The notes: generated from the letters alone by a model not told the origin. Positions 1-9,535 are shown, counted from the first letter of the stretch. The stretch is DNA of 64,000 nt from Ferdinandcohnia humi_A (GCA_047608075.1 JBLKRX010000019.1:33050-97049), one strand, 5' to 3'. Program-made: numbers and translations.

Positions 1-231
1 CTGGTTTCTTTCCTTCTTCTTTATTTTTCATATTCTAAAGTAGGGATGATACTTCACTGTCTTCCCTACACATTGCTTTTCATGTCCTGAGTAAGGACTT
101 ACACCGCCTTTCTACAATACTGCACCTTAAAAAAGCAAAACTACAAGCACCTAAATAGACCTCAAACAGTAAAGCCACATCCTCTTTAGTAACCTCAAAA
201 GCACATCTTCAATCCCATATATAAAAGTAAG

Positions 232-260
232 AAAATCCATATGGACCCCCATACGGATTT
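232..260. terminator. Hairpin terminator after the GGDEF-EAL gene
   Basis: AAAATCCATATG pairs with CATACGGATTTT around a short C-rich loop, with A/T runs on both sides. It lies directly after the stop of the leftward c-di-GMP gene. I see no convincing gene between it and the window start. Confidence 0.6.
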
Positions 261-264
261 TTTC

Positions 265-2382
265 CTACTTCGTTTTCTTTTTAAAATAATGCTCAATTAT
301 CTCTTTTTCGGGAAGAGGTTTACTAAAATAATAGCCTTGTGCTTTATGACATCCCATTAGCTTGAAAAATTCCACTTGTTTTTCATCTTCAACACCTTCT
401 GCGATTACAGAGAGACCTAAGCTTTGTGCTAAATAAATAATAGTAGTGGTGATGGCTGCGTCTTTTTCGTCTGTTAAAACATCCCTTACGAAGGATTGAT
501 CAATTTTAAGAGTATCTATTGGAAATCGCTTAATATAACTTAAAGATGAGTAACCTGTACCAAAATCATCTACAGATATACGAACACCAACATCCTTTAA
601 TTGATTTAAGGTTCTGAGCGTTTTCTTAGCATCCTGCATGGCTCCTTCGGTTAGTTCGAACTCTAGACATCCTGGAAAGATTTGATTTGATTCTATATTT
701 TCCTTTATCATGTCAACTAAACCAATTTGTTGGAACTGCTTTGCTGATAAGTTAATTCCTATTGATATAGGTTCATATCCACTTTCATTCCACTTTTTGA
801 TTCGTTGGCAAACAGTATTTATCACCCATTCACCAATCGATAATATCAGTCCCGTATCCTCCGCTAAGGGTATAAACTCTCCAGGTGAAATGTATCCAAG
901 AGTAGGATGCTTCCATCGTAATAATGCCTCATAGCTTGTAACTTTATTGGAAACGAGATCAAATTGGGGTTGATAATATAATTCCAATTCATTTCTTTCA
1001 ATTGCTTTACGTAAACCTGTTTCTAATAACATTAGATAAGATGACTGTTTTTCCATATCAGTGCTGTAGAATTGATATAGTGATCGTCCTAGTTCCTTAG
1101 CACGGTATAAAGCGGTATCAGCATTTTTAATTAATGTGTCACCATCTTGTCCATCCGCAGGAAACAAGCTTATCCCTATACTAGCAGTAATATAAAACTC
1201 CTCATTTTGCTCTAATGCAAAAGGAATTTCGAGCGCCTTTATAATGTTTTCAGCACAGAATACGGCAGATTCTCTTGAGGTATTCTTAAGAATTACGATA
1301 AATTCGTCCCCACCTTGTCTAAATACCTTATACCCTGTTTTATCAATACTTGCTAATCTTTTCCCTACTTCTTTAAGCAATAAATCCCCTGCAATATGCC
1401 CCATCGTATCATTCAAGAACTTAAATCGATCTAAGTCTACATACATTAATGCAAGCTTCTCCCCAGTTATTCGAGCTTCTTCTACTGCAACATTTAACTC
1501 ATTTTTAAGTGAGCTACGATTGGGTAAACCTGTTAGGTAATCATGATACGCCATAAATGTTATTCGTTCTTCATAATTTGCTTGCTCTGTTATGTCCTTT
1601 AAAATAACGTATGCACCAGAGGATAGATCACGATTGATCACAATAGGTATCGTTCGTACATGAGCCTTTAAAATCTTACCATTTTTATGAATGAAACGAC
1701 ATCCAATTAATTCTTGAGGGGTACCGTTAAGAGTTTCTTCGTACATTCTTTTAAAAGTGGTGTTATCCTCCGCACCAATAAAGGAGAAGATTGATTTATT
1801 TAGAAGTTCTTCCTCTGTATAACCTGAAATGATATAGGTTGAGTGGTTAGAACCTAGAATGGTCCCATTAGAATCTAATGAAATGACTCCATCCATATTG
1901 TGGTCGATGAGAGATTTATATCTCTGTTTGCTTTCAAAAAGCATATTTTTTTCCGCTACACTCTCAGATATATCCCTTGTAACGCTTACAATAAACGGGA
2001 TTTTTCCATTATCATCATAGATAGGAGTTAAGATTGATTCGCCATAAACTACCCTGTTATCTGCTAGAATGACTACATCCTGAAAAGAAAAAGGTTCCTT
2101 TTTCCTTAGGACAGAAGAATATTGTATTTGCAGGTGATCAGTCGTCTCTTTTGGTAATACCTCTTGAAGGGTTTTTCCAATACAATCACTTTGTAATCTT
2201 GCATGACCTTTTGCCTCTTCGTTAATAAAAACATAAGTAAAGGAGCCGTCATCCTCAACCTTCATCACATAGATTAAATCCTTAACATGCTTAAGGATAA
2301 TTTCAAAGATGATAGCCTCTATTTTATTGCCATTGTGACTGTATTTTGTATCTTTTAGTATTACATTGTTTAGTCTATTCAT
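265..2382 (-). CDS. PAS-PAS-GGDEF-EAL cyclic-di-GMP signalling protein
   Basis: Predicted cytoplasmic enzyme that makes and/or breaks c-di-GMP. There are two PAS sensor domains (about residues 20-145 and 150-270), then a GGDEF domain with an intact GGDEF motif near residue 357, then an EAL domain with EALLRW near residue 485 and DDFGTGYSSL further on. No RxxD inhibitory site is seen before GGDEF. Both catalytic signatures look intact, so the direction of the reaction cannot be told from sequence. There is no membrane segment. The start is placed at the second ATG, which has a GGGG element 9 bases upstream; an ATG 15 bases earlier lacks one. The gene stands alone and is followed by a hairpin. 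Confidence 0.9.
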   Translation of the reverse strand: MNRLNNVILKDTKYSHNGNKIEAIIFEIILKHVKDLIYVMKVEDDGSFTYVFINEEAKGHARLQSDCIGKTLQEVLPKETTDHLQIQYSSVLRKKEPFSFQDVVILADNRVVYGESILTPIYDDNGKIPFIVSVTRDISESVAEKNMLFESKQRYKSLIDHNMDGVISLDSNGTILGSNHSTYIISGYTEEELLNKSIFSFIGAEDNTTFKRMYEETLNGTPQELIGCRFIHKNGKILKAHVRTIPIVINRDLSSGAYVILKDITEQANYEERITFMAYHDYLTGLPNRSSLKNELNVAVEEARITGEKLALMYVDLDRFKFLNDTMGHIAGDLLLKEVGKRLASIDKTGYKVFRQGGDEFIVILKNTSRESAVFCAENIIKALEIPFALEQNEEFYITASIGISLFPADGQDGDTLIKNADTALYRAKELGRSLYQFYSTDMEKQSSYLMLLETGLRKAIERNELELYYQPQFDLVSNKVTSYEALLRWKHPTLGYISPGEFIPLAEDTGLILSIGEWVINTVCQRIKKWNESGYEPISIGINLSAKQFQQIGLVDMIKENIESNQIFPGCLEFELTEGAMQDAKKTLRTLNQLKDVGVRISVDDFGTGYSSLSYIKRFPIDTLKIDQSFVRDVLTDEKDAAITTTIIYLAQSLGLSVIAEGVEDEKQVEFFKLMGCHKAQGYYFSKPLPEKEIIEHYFKKKTK

Positions 2383-2567
2383 GAGATCAATCCCCATTTA
2401 AGCTTTTATCTATTCTTCTACATATATCGACAAAATCCTCTATTTTTTCACATGAAAATATAATTATACTTAGTAGTGTTTGCATTATTAAATTCTAGAA
2501 TACACGTGAAATGAATTTGCAAATCTCTTTATCAACAGTATAATGAATGGTAGAAAGGAGAGAAAGT

Positions 2568-3038
2568 ATGACCAAACAGGTAAATCAAACCACCTCGCTT
2601 GAACCAAATGTAGACAACCTAGCTAGAGCTATCTTCGTGGTTAACCGTCATGCAAAAACGGCAACTAATCCGAAATTTTTATACTTACTTAAGAGAAAAG
2701 CTCTAGAAAAATTACTAGAAGAAGGAAAAGCTAAGAAAGAAGGGCTTCACTTTTCAAGAAATCCTAGAAATAGTCAGCAACAGTCGGATGTATTAATATC
2801 AGCAGGAGAATACTATTTTCACATGCCTCCTTCAAAAGAAGACTTCTCTCGCCTACCACATCTAGGAACGCTTAATCAAAATTATCGAAATCCTAAAACT
2901 CATCTCTCTCTCTCATTAGCAAAAAGCCTACTTCAGCAATACGTTGGTATAAAGGAACAAACAGAACAAGTTAGAAATACAACTAAGAAAACCTACCAAA
3001 AGCCAGTCTTCAAAAAATTAGGAGAAAGCTATCGTTAA
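2568..3038 (+). CDS. ykyB: YkyB family protein
   Basis: A 156-residue protein matching Bacillus YkyB (about 154 residues, function unknown). Recognisable stretches are NLARAIFVVNRHAKTA near the start and a central FHMPPSKEDFSRLPHLG. It is highly basic at both ends and has no membrane segment. The start is the ATG 7 bases after AAAGGAG; an in-frame ATG 21 bases upstream lies ahead of that ribosome site. In B. subtilis ykyB follows cheV and patA. Here patA is 3 kb away, and cheV is absent from the gap. Confidence 0.85.
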   Translation: MTKQVNQTTSLEPNVDNLARAIFVVNRHAKTATNPKFLYLLKRKALEKLLEEGKAKKEGLHFSRNPRNSQQQSDVLISAGEYYFHMPPSKEDFSRLPHLGTLNQNYRNPKTHLSLSLAKSLLQQYVGIKEQTEQVRNTTKKTYQKPVFKKLGESYR

Positions 3039-3040
3039 AT

Positions 3041-3198
3041 CTTATAAGAAAAGAGCAAGCGTCTTGTAAGAGGAACGTCAACTAAGTACCGCCACGTCCT
3101 GCAAGTCCGACAAGCAAATGTTCTGTTGCAAAAAAGTCGTTTTTTAACTTTTCTTGCAACGCATTTTTGACCTCGAGGGGGGCCGCTTGTGCTGGACA
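3041..3198 (+). repeat. Dispersed intergenic repeat, copy A
   Basis: About 150 bp with inverted ends (AGCAAGCG ... CGCTTGTGC) and an internal hairpin, TTGCAAAAAAGT paired with ACTTTTCTTGCAA. A clearly homologous copy lies in reverse orientation at 28542-28725. Shared blocks include AAGAGGAACGTCAACTAA, GCAAGTCCGACA, CAAATGTTCTGTTGCAAAAA and TTGACCTCGAGGGGG. It has no coding potential. I infer a MITE-like or structured intergenic repeat. Confidence 0.7.
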
Positions 3199-3245
3199 GT
3201 GGAATCTCTGTTCAAAATTTTATGATTTCTTTATTTTTAAAAAAG

Positions 3246-3280
3246 AAAAAACAGGTAACATTTAAAAGTACCTGTTTTTT
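3246..3280. terminator. Bidirectional terminator
   Basis: AAAAAACAGGTA and TACCTGTTTTTT form a 12-bp stem with T-runs on both strands, six bases beyond the stop of the leftward DUF1906 gene. Confidence 0.85.
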
Positions 3281-3285
3281 CTTTC

Positions 3286-3936
3286 CTAATATAGATAATT
3301 TAACGTTCGTTGATCTGCAAGATTGGTATCGATTGGACATTGATCTGCGTCCCTACCATATTGCCATATCCAAACATTTGCCTTACAATTCGGAGTTGCT
3401 GGTTTAAATGCAGGTGCATTTCGTTCTCTTGTTACTCCTGGTTCTGGTTCCGCACTCCACAAAATCGCCTGTATAGCCACCTGGCTGTTTTTTCGCACTG
3501 CTTCACAATAAGCCTGAGCAAATCCGCCTTCTACCGGATCATGATAGATACCTGATCGATATCCAGTTGGAAACAGGGACTCAACCCATCCACGGATCCA
3601 GGCTTCATCAACAGCAAAAAAACGTTCAACATTTGCAAAAAGTGCAACATTATTAGGGATTCCAAGTCGTCTTGCATTAAAGACTGCATTTCTGGCAGCA
3701 ATTTGTCCCCTTGAATAACCCGTTGCTTCTGTGAAGACATTATAAATTGGTAGTACTTTAATCCCACGATTACGTAAAAAGGATATTTCCTCCCTTGTTA
3801 AGCCTGCAGAAACATTTGGAACTTCACTTAAATACCTTCCCCAAAACTTGGGGTTACCAAAATTATTCTTTACACAGTTATATAATTCTTCATCCACCGA
3901 TGCCGCTGAATCAACACCCCATACATACCTTGGCAT
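3286..3936 (-). CDS. DUF1906 glycoside-hydrolase-like domain protein
   Basis: A 216-residue protein made of one DUF1906 (Rv2525c-like, TIM-barrel glycoside-hydrolase-like) domain. Family landmarks are YVWGVDSAA at the start, FWGRYLSE, LPIYN, the central IPNNVALFANVE, and the C-terminal WIWQYGRDADQCPIDTNLAD. No signal peptide is visible, so any release may occur through mother-cell lysis or surface binding. The start is chosen 8 bases after AAGGGAG; in-frame starts up to 66 bases upstream lack such a site. It lies 150 bp after the DUF346-repeat gene on the same strand and may be co-transcribed. Substrate and catalytic activity are unknown. Confidence 0.8.
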   Translation of the reverse strand: MPRYVWGVDSAASVDEELYNCVKNNFGNPKFWGRYLSEVPNVSAGLTREEISFLRNRGIKVLPIYNVFTEATGYSRGQIAARNAVFNARRLGIPNNVALFANVERFFAVDEAWIRGWVESLFPTGYRSGIYHDPVEGGFAQAYCEAVRKNSQVAIQAILWSAEPEPGVTRERNAPAFKPATPNCKANVWIWQYGRDADQCPIDTNLADQRTLNYLY

Positions 3937-4085
3937 ATGCTCAACTCCCTTCATATTGTACCCTGTATCCATGTATATGAAAGGATAGTTTGTCTGTATC
4001 AATTTTATTATTCATTTGGCTTAAAGACTGAGGTTTAATCTACTATTATCCAAAAGGAAGTCTTTGTAGCAAATTCGTAAGCCGA

Positions 4086-5357
4086 CTAAAGACGTTTCAT
4101 TTTATACATTAATTGGTTATTTTCTCCTCTTGCAAATACATTGATGCTATTACTATTCCCGGAGGAAGAGCCCGGTTCGGAGGTTAAAGTGCCTCCTAGG
4201 TCAATCCATTCATTCCATTTCCTTCCATCCCAATTTTTATAATACAACTGATTATTTGTTCCCTTAGCAAAAACATCGATATTATTTACCTCTCTTGATG
4301 ATGCTCCAGGGCTAGAAGTTAACTGACCTCCTAAATCATCCCACTCACTCCACGAGGAACCATTCCAGTATTTATGGAAAAGTGCTTTATTACCTCCACG
4401 TGCAAATACGTCGACTCGATTATGCCCCCACGACACTGCTGCAGGTGCAGATGTAAATACACCACCTAGGTCTTCCCAGTCGCTCCAACTCGAGCCATCC
4501 CAATACTTATGAAACAAATGCTTATCTTTACCTCTTGCAAACACATCAAGTCGATTGTCAGACCATGACGCAACAGCTGGGGATGATGTCAACACCCCTC
4601 CTAGATCCTCCCATTTACTCCAGTTTGTTCCATTCCAATTTTTATGAATCAATTGTTGGTTTTCTCCTCTAGCAAACACGTCAACCCTGCCGTCTCCCAA
4701 CGTAACTGCTGCAGGTGAAGAAGTCAAAGTACCACCAAGATTTTCCCAGTCTGTCCATGATTCTCCGTCCCATATCCGATGGTATAAATTCCGGTTTCTT
4801 CCCCTCACATACACATCGAGGCGTTTTTTACTCAGGGCAATTGGTGACGGTCCCGAGGTTAATGTTCCACCTAAGTCTTCCCACTCACTCCAATTTTTCT
4901 CAGGAGAGTAGCCGACGTGTTCAAGAGTTATCCGTATAATCGATGTAAACAGCCTTTCAAGCTCACTAGCAGGAATTCGGTAAGGGGCAAGAATCATAAA
5001 CAACCAATTTGCTTGAGTAGGTAAACTGTTATAAATTTTGTTTACTTTCTGATCTAATGATCCTGAGAAGTGCTGATACCTATTTTGAGTAAACATCACA
5101 AGCTGCATTGAAATATACTGACTTAATCTACGGTTTACATTATATTCACTAAACTTATCATATTGTGGCCTGATTTTGTCACGTATTACTTTCCAAACTA
5201 TTAGAAATTCCTGATTTTGTTGCCGATAATTATCGTACTGAATAGGATATATATAAGATGATTGCTGATAATTATTTCTGGGATAATGTGAATTTTGGAC
5301 GTACCGAGGATCTTGGAAATAAGGATGTGTTTGATACCCACTGTATGGATAACTCAT
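4086..5357 (-). CDS. DUF346 (PLL-like) six-repeat lectin-type protein
   Basis: A 423-residue protein with three parts. The first 50 residues are rich in Tyr, Pro, Gln and Asn, as in spore-coat proteins. A helical-looking middle follows to about residue 150. Then six tandem 45-residue repeats follow the pattern W-(S/T)-x-W-x-(D/N)-LGG-x-(L/F)-TS-x-P ... (V/I)-(D/N)-V-F-A-(R/K)-G, the last shortened to 43. This matches DUF346/PLL lectins, which fold as beta-propellers and bind sugars such as fucose. No signal peptide is present. The start is the ATG 8 bases after GGGAGG; a TTG two codons earlier is too close to that site. A role on the spore or cell surface is inference. Confidence 0.8.
   Translation of the reverse strand: MSYPYSGYQTHPYFQDPRYVQNSHYPRNNYQQSSYIYPIQYDNYRQQNQEFLIVWKVIRDKIRPQYDKFSEYNVNRRLSQYISMQLVMFTQNRYQHFSGSLDQKVNKIYNSLPTQANWLFMILAPYRIPASELERLFTSIIRITLEHVGYSPEKNWSEWEDLGGTLTSGPSPIALSKKRLDVYVRGRNRNLYHRIWDGESWTDWENLGGTLTSSPAAVTLGDGRVDVFARGENQQLIHKNWNGTNWSKWEDLGGVLTSSPAVASWSDNRLDVFARGKDKHLFHKYWDGSSWSDWEDLGGVFTSAPAAVSWGHNRVDVFARGGNKALFHKYWNGSSWSEWDDLGGQLTSSPGASSREVNNIDVFAKGTNNQLYYKNWDGRKWNEWIDLGGTLTSEPGSSSGNSNSINVFARGENNQLMYKMKRL
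4089..4892 (-). repeat. Six in-frame 135-bp tandem repeats
   Basis: Repeat units begin at 4892, 4757, 4622, 4487, 4352 and 4217 on the minus strand. Each unit is exactly 45 codons except the last (43). Units 3 and 4 are the most alike in protein sequence, suggesting the most recent duplication or conversion. Confidence 0.85.
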
Positions 5358-5558
5358 AATCAAAACCTCCCTTTCGAAAAACTCTTCACTTCATACTATG
5401 ACTCATTTCAGGAAAGTAACCCATTTTTCCAAACCGAATTTTCCCTGTTGCTATCTGGATAAAATTACTAAGTTCAGATATATCAAAATTTTCTAAAAAA
5501 TACTTTACTTTTTTAGATTTTCGCTTCATAATAAATAAAAAACAAGGGAGTGATCGAA

Positions 5559-5795
5559 ATGAACCATTTTAACAAAGAACAGAAATATGAGGTAATCGTT
5601 ATTCCTACAACCCTTGAAGAAGAAATGTATGAGCAGGTAGCCGAAATGGTTCTGCACCAATCACAAGCTTCCTTTAAAAAAGAACAACTCATGCGACAAA
5701 TTGACCAATCACTTATTAACAACGATAAAAAACTGTTTATGGAGCTCTCAAAGCAGTATATTACACTGCTTTCACAACATAGTTTCTTACAATAA
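5559..5795 (+). CDS. Small IDEAL-domain protein
   Basis: A 78-residue acidic/basic protein whose C-terminal half reads QIDQSLINNDKKLFMELS, matching the IDEAL domain of Firmicutes (also found in YpiB-type proteins). The domain is a short helical protein-protein interaction motif of unclear function. The ATG sits 8 bases after AAGGGAG. An upstream GTG overlaps that site and is rejected. It is followed by its own terminator, so it is probably monocistronic. Confidence 0.75.
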   Translation: MNHFNKEQKYEVIVIPTTLEEEMYEQVAEMVLHQSQASFKKEQLMRQIDQSLINNDKKLFMELSKQYITLLSQHSFLQ

Positions 5796-5801
5796 CCATT
5801 T

Positions 5802-5836
5802 GGCTAGTGTTTGAAGGCACTAGCCTTTATTTTTTT
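5802..5836 (+). terminator. Rho-independent terminator of the IDEAL-domain gene
   Basis: GGCTAGTG pairs with CACTAGCC around an 8-base loop, followed by TTTATTTTTTT. Confidence 0.9.
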
Positions 5837-5978
5837 CTATTCCCCTATCTAAAATAATGATATTATTATATAAAAACTTTTAGAATGCCAATCCTTTATA
5901 ATGCAGAATATTCTTTACTAGCAGCACCGCATACCAATTATAACTAAAACAACATAATCATACATAGAAGGATATCTC

Positions 5979-6056
5979 ATGAAGGTGCTGCGCAGGTATT
6001 GGATTTCTTGTTTAATACAATATTCTTTACATAAAGGATATGTAAAAAAGGTATAG
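5979..6056 (+). CDS. Possible 25-residue leader peptide upstream of patA
   Basis: An ATG preceded by AGAAGG opens 25 codons (MKVLRRYWIS...GYVKKV) that stop at 6054-6056. The stop codon abuts the GAGAGGAAG ribosome site of patA, an arrangement seen in translational coupling. The peptide is basic and aromatic. No homolog is recognised and it may be chance. Confidence 0.2.
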   Translation: MKVLRRYWISCLIQYSLHKGYVKKV

Positions 6057-6070
6057 AGAGGAAGTCTTCG

Positions 6071-7222
6071 GTGGAACACCTACTAAATAATCGTGTAAAA
6101 CAGATTGAAATCTCTGGAATAAGAAAATTTTTCAACATGGTTTCTGAATACCAAAATGTCATATCGCTAACAATAGGTCAGCCTGATTTCTATACACCTG
6201 AACATGTAAAGGTTGCTGGAAAAAACGCAATCGACCAAAATTTCACTACATATACTCATAATGCAGGTTATCCTGAGTTACGGAAGGCTGCTGCTCAATT
6301 CTTAAAAGCGAAATATAATTTATCTTACAACTTTGAAACTGAGGTTATTACAACAGTTGGGGCTAGCCAAGCAATTGATATTGCATTTAGGACCATATTA
6401 ACCGAAGGGTCAGAAGTTATTTTGCCAGGTCCTGTATATCCTGGATATGAGCCACTAATAAGACTATGTGGTGCGACGCCTGTATTTGTAGATACAACGA
6501 AGAATGGTTTTCGTCTAACAGCTGAGCTCCTAGAAGAGAAAATTACGGAAAAGACTAGATGCATCGTTTTGCCGTATCCATCAAATCCAACAGGTGTCAC
6601 TTTATCAGCAGCAGAACTAATCGAAATTGCTTCATTAGTAAAAGGGAAAGATATATTTATTCTTTCAGATGAGATTTATAGTGAACTTGTTTTTGAGGGT
6701 GAGCATTCTTCCATTGCAAAATTCATTCCCGAGCAAACCATTGTAATTAATGGATTGTCAAAATCTCATTCTATGACCGGGTGGCGAATCGGATTTTTGT
6801 TTGCATCAGAATATTTGACGAAGCATATGCTTAAGGTTCACCAGTATAATGTATCATGTGTTTCATCAATTTCTCAGAAAGCAGCATATGAGGCGCTAAC
6901 AAATGGTATTGATGATTCGAATCGTATGAAGGAAGAGTATCGAAAAAGACGTGATTATGTATATAACCGTTTAGTAAATATGAAGCTTGATGTTGTTAAA
7001 CCAAATGGAGCCTTTTATTTATTCCCTTCAATATCTCAATTTGGAAAATCTTCCTTCGACTTTGCAATGACACTCGTCAAGGAAGCTGGAGTAGCTTTTG
7101 TTCCTGGTAGTGCATTCTCTGATATGGGAGAGGGGTATGTTCGATTATCTTATGCGTATTCCCTTGAAACCTTAGAAGAAGCTCTTGATCGTCTTGAAGG
7201 GTATCTGTCTATAAAGCAATAA
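6071..7222 (+). CDS. patA: PLP-dependent aminotransferase PatA
   Basis: Class I/II aminotransferase of 383 residues, the usual length. Visible motifs are the substrate-arm QPDF near residue 38, the cofactor region TVGASQAID, PSNPTG with the conserved Asn, the D-x-Y pair in SDEIYSELVF, the Schiff-base lysine in LSKSHSMTGWRIG, and the C-terminal Arg in GYVRLSYAY. B. subtilis PatA transaminates amino acids and is implicated in lysine and diaminopimelate-related metabolism. The start is GTG after AGAGGAAG. It converges on kinA, the same neighbour as in B. subtilis, and shares a terminator with it. Confidence 0.9.
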   Translation: MEHLLNNRVKQIEISGIRKFFNMVSEYQNVISLTIGQPDFYTPEHVKVAGKNAIDQNFTTYTHNAGYPELRKAAAQFLKAKYNLSYNFETEVITTVGASQAIDIAFRTILTEGSEVILPGPVYPGYEPLIRLCGATPVFVDTTKNGFRLTAELLEEKITEKTRCIVLPYPSNPTGVTLSAAELIEIASLVKGKDIFILSDEIYSELVFEGEHSSIAKFIPEQTIVINGLSKSHSMTGWRIGFLFASEYLTKHMLKVHQYNVSCVSSISQKAAYEALTNGIDDSNRMKEEYRKRRDYVYNRLVNMKLDVVKPNGAFYLFPSISQFGKSSFDFAMTLVKEAGVAFVPGSAFSDMGEGYVRLSYAYSLETLEEALDRLEGYLSIKQ

Positions 7223-7227
7223 ATAAC

Positions 7228-7268
7228 AACGGTGTGGTTGCAATCAAGATGCAGCCTACACCGTTTTT
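7228..7268. terminator. Shared terminator between patA and kinA
   Basis: AACGGTGT and ACACCGTT form the outer stem, with TGCA pairing inside and T-runs on the + side. The hairpin contains the last codons of kinA, so it serves both converging genes. Confidence 0.8.
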
Positions 7269-9106
7269 TGAATTCTAGGTAATGTTATCTCAAAGGTCGT
7301 CCCTTTATTCTCTTCACTTTCAACCGTAATTTTACCATTATGATTTTCAATAATATTATAGCTTACCATTAATCCTAGACCAGTGCCTTTTTCCTTTGTT
7401 GTATAAAAGGGTTCTCCAATACGGCTAAGGATTGACTTAGAAATTCCACAACCTTCATCTACAAACGTAACAATTATCTTTTCATCGGTTACCTTTGTTT
7501 GTATATAAATATTTCCGCCTTTTGCCATTGCATCAATCGAATTTTTTATTAGATTTATGAATACCTGTTTAATCTGATTATCATCACATCGGATAAAAGA
7601 AGACTCATTATCAAGTTCAAGATTTATTTGAATGTTTTGCAATATAGCCTGTGTATCTAACAGTGTAACAACATCTCGAAGAATTGTTCGTACATCCATT
7701 TCTTTGTATTTTACTTCCGATGGCTTTGCTAATAATAGAAGTTCACTCAGGATTAACTCAATTCGATTTAATTCTGAAAAGATAATATCAAAGTAGTGCT
7801 CTTTTCCTTGAATATCATCATGAAATAGTTGTAAAAATCCTTTTATCGCCGTTAATGGGTTTCTTATTTCATGTGCAATACCTGCTGCAAGTTGACCTGC
7901 AATTGACAGCTTTTCAGATTTTATCATTAATTTCTCTGCCTTAATTCGATCTGATATATCACGGATAATTACTTGAACGGCATCTTCGCCAAAATAAGTT
8001 GTCGGTATTCCAATAAGTTCGGTATATATTTGATTACCTTGAAGCGTATACCAAGACTGCTTGCTGAAATACACTTCTTTCTTTTCCGCATTTACAATAG
8101 AAATGAACTTTTCGACTTGCTCATGGTTCTCCGGATGAAGAAATGAATAAATATTTTTCCCTAGCATTTCTGTATAACTATCTGCCCCAAACATTTTTAC
8201 ACCCGAGTCATTGATGAAAACCCAGTTATTCTTATAAATAACAGCAATTGTATCAATTGAGTTTTGTACAATTCTTTGATATCGTTCGCGACTTCGATGG
8301 ATAATATCTTGGAATGCTTTTCTAGAGGAGATATCATGTAAAACTATATATTCAAATGTATCATCATTGAATGTGATAGGAACTTCCTTAACCTCTACAA
8401 ATATTCCTTCTTTATTTCTTTTCTTCCATTTTTGTTCAATAATCCCTACGCTTTCTCCATTCTGTAGCTGATGGATCCTCTTAGCCACTACGTCATGATA
8501 TTCTTCATCAATATATTGATAAATTGAGTTTCCAATTAGCTCAGAAGGTGTTTCTACATCCAATAGTATCGAGGCTTCTTTGTTTCCGTAAACAATCGTA
8601 CCGAGTTTAGAAATGATAATTGGAAGTGGTGCTTCCTCTATTAGGACTCTGGTATGGTCTGTTTTATCGACATACAGTTGTGCAAATGATGGAAGTAGAT
8701 GTATACCATTACTATTCTCTTCTAGTATTAAATTACTTACGGGTTCAACTAAGACGTTCATTTTTAAAAGAACCTCATCGTATTCACTTGTGTTCGAATG
8801 GCAAATCGGTTCAATAACGGTCTCAAACCATAGAATTTCTTTGTTAGATTTCATAACCCTGAATGTACAAGGTAAACTATTATGTATATTAAAAAAATAA
8901 CTTTCTAACATAAACCGATCATCGTTGTGTATGATATTTTTAATAGAAGTACCTATTAAAGCATCCTTTTTATATCCAATAATGTCTTCACAGTTGTTAG
9001 AAATATAGAGTATTTTTCCGTTTACTGTTACAGACATTACAAGATGAACCGGGGCTGTTGAAAATTGTTGTGGCTTATCCTGTGAGGCACTAAATTGATT
9101 CTGCAT
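7256..9106 (-). CDS. kinA: Sporulation sensor histidine kinase, KinA-type
   Basis: A 616-residue cytoplasmic kinase with three PAS domains (about 20-120, 150-265 and 275-395) and then HisKA with the phospho-acceptor His in GIAHEIRNPLTAIKG (about residue 412). The HATPase domain has an N box (LIKNSIDAM), a G1 box (DEGCGIS) and GTGLGLMVSYNI. Layout, length and position beside patA match B. subtilis KinA, which phosphorylates Spo0F to start sporulation. The ATG used is 13 bases after AGGAGG, somewhat far. The only other in-frame start, a TTG 24 bases upstream, precedes that ribosome site. A sigma-H-like promoter lies just upstream. Confidence 0.85.
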   Translation of the reverse strand: MQNQFSASQDKPQQFSTAPVHLVMSVTVNGKILYISNNCEDIIGYKKDALIGTSIKNIIHNDDRFMLESYFFNIHNSLPCTFRVMKSNKEILWFETVIEPICHSNTSEYDEVLLKMNVLVEPVSNLILEENSNGIHLLPSFAQLYVDKTDHTRVLIEEAPLPIIISKLGTIVYGNKEASILLDVETPSELIGNSIYQYIDEEYHDVVAKRIHQLQNGESVGIIEQKWKKRNKEGIFVEVKEVPITFNDDTFEYIVLHDISSRKAFQDIIHRSRERYQRIVQNSIDTIAVIYKNNWVFINDSGVKMFGADSYTEMLGKNIYSFLHPENHEQVEKFISIVNAEKKEVYFSKQSWYTLQGNQIYTELIGIPTTYFGEDAVQVIIRDISDRIKAEKLMIKSEKLSIAGQLAAGIAHEIRNPLTAIKGFLQLFHDDIQGKEHYFDIIFSELNRIELILSELLLLAKPSEVKYKEMDVRTILRDVVTLLDTQAILQNIQINLELDNESSFIRCDDNQIKQVFINLIKNSIDAMAKGGNIYIQTKVTDEKIIVTFVDEGCGISKSILSRIGEPFYTTKEKGTGLGLMVSYNIIENHNGKITVESEENKGTTFEITLPRIQKTV

Positions 9107-9141
9107 GATTTTTTCTAAACCTCCTCTCAACTTGCTCCTAA

Positions 9142-9162
9142 CTCTTTATCGAAAGAATCCTC
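9142..9162 (-). promoter_or_regulatory. Possible sigma-H promoter of kinA
   Basis: On the minus strand AGGATT is followed 11 bases later by GAGT, close to the sigma-H pattern AGGAnnT-N12-14-GAAT with one mismatch. It would start transcription about 30 bases before the kinA start. B. subtilis kinA is known to use sigma-H. Confidence 0.4.
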
Positions 9163-9535
9163 GACTGAAAAAGCTTTAACGTTAAAACAAAGTTCTGTTA
9201 TCCGAAATTTTATGTTGGCTATTCTTCTTTCATTATATCGTAAATGTTGACAAAAACCATATTTTTACTATACCTATACCTTAATTTAGGTATATCACCT
9301 TAACCATAGGTAGAAAGACCTGTTTTATTCTTTTTTTCTTGTACAATAATTGGTAATATCCTGATTTAAAATATTGAGGATTTGTGTACCATTATGCGAC
9401 TTAGTTTTAGGTAAGAAGTTTAGGTTTTCCCATGTTTGTTGGAACTAAATGTATTTACCTTCTAGATTCTTAAACTATTTACCATAGGGATATGAAATAA
9501 CCAGATTACAAGAACCTGGTTTTTTAAAGGCTCCC
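9163..9535. other. Intergenic region between kinA and the quinone oxidoreductase gene
   Basis: AT-rich with no convincing gene. It holds a 20-bp palindrome TATACCT-TAATTT-AGGTATA at 9275-9294. Near 9502-9528 AACCAG pairs with CTGGTT, followed by TTTTTT on the + strand, which may terminate the oxidoreductase transcript in reverse or an unseen + transcript. Confidence 0.4.

Noticed and set aside
1..31. Possible partial gene on the minus strand starting at position 31 (MKNKEEGKKP...) and leaving the window
   Set aside because: No ribosome site and only ten codons visible; cannot be supported.
8613..8900. 95-codon + strand frame
   Set aside because: Lies wholly within kinA on the opposite strand; no ribosome site or family match.
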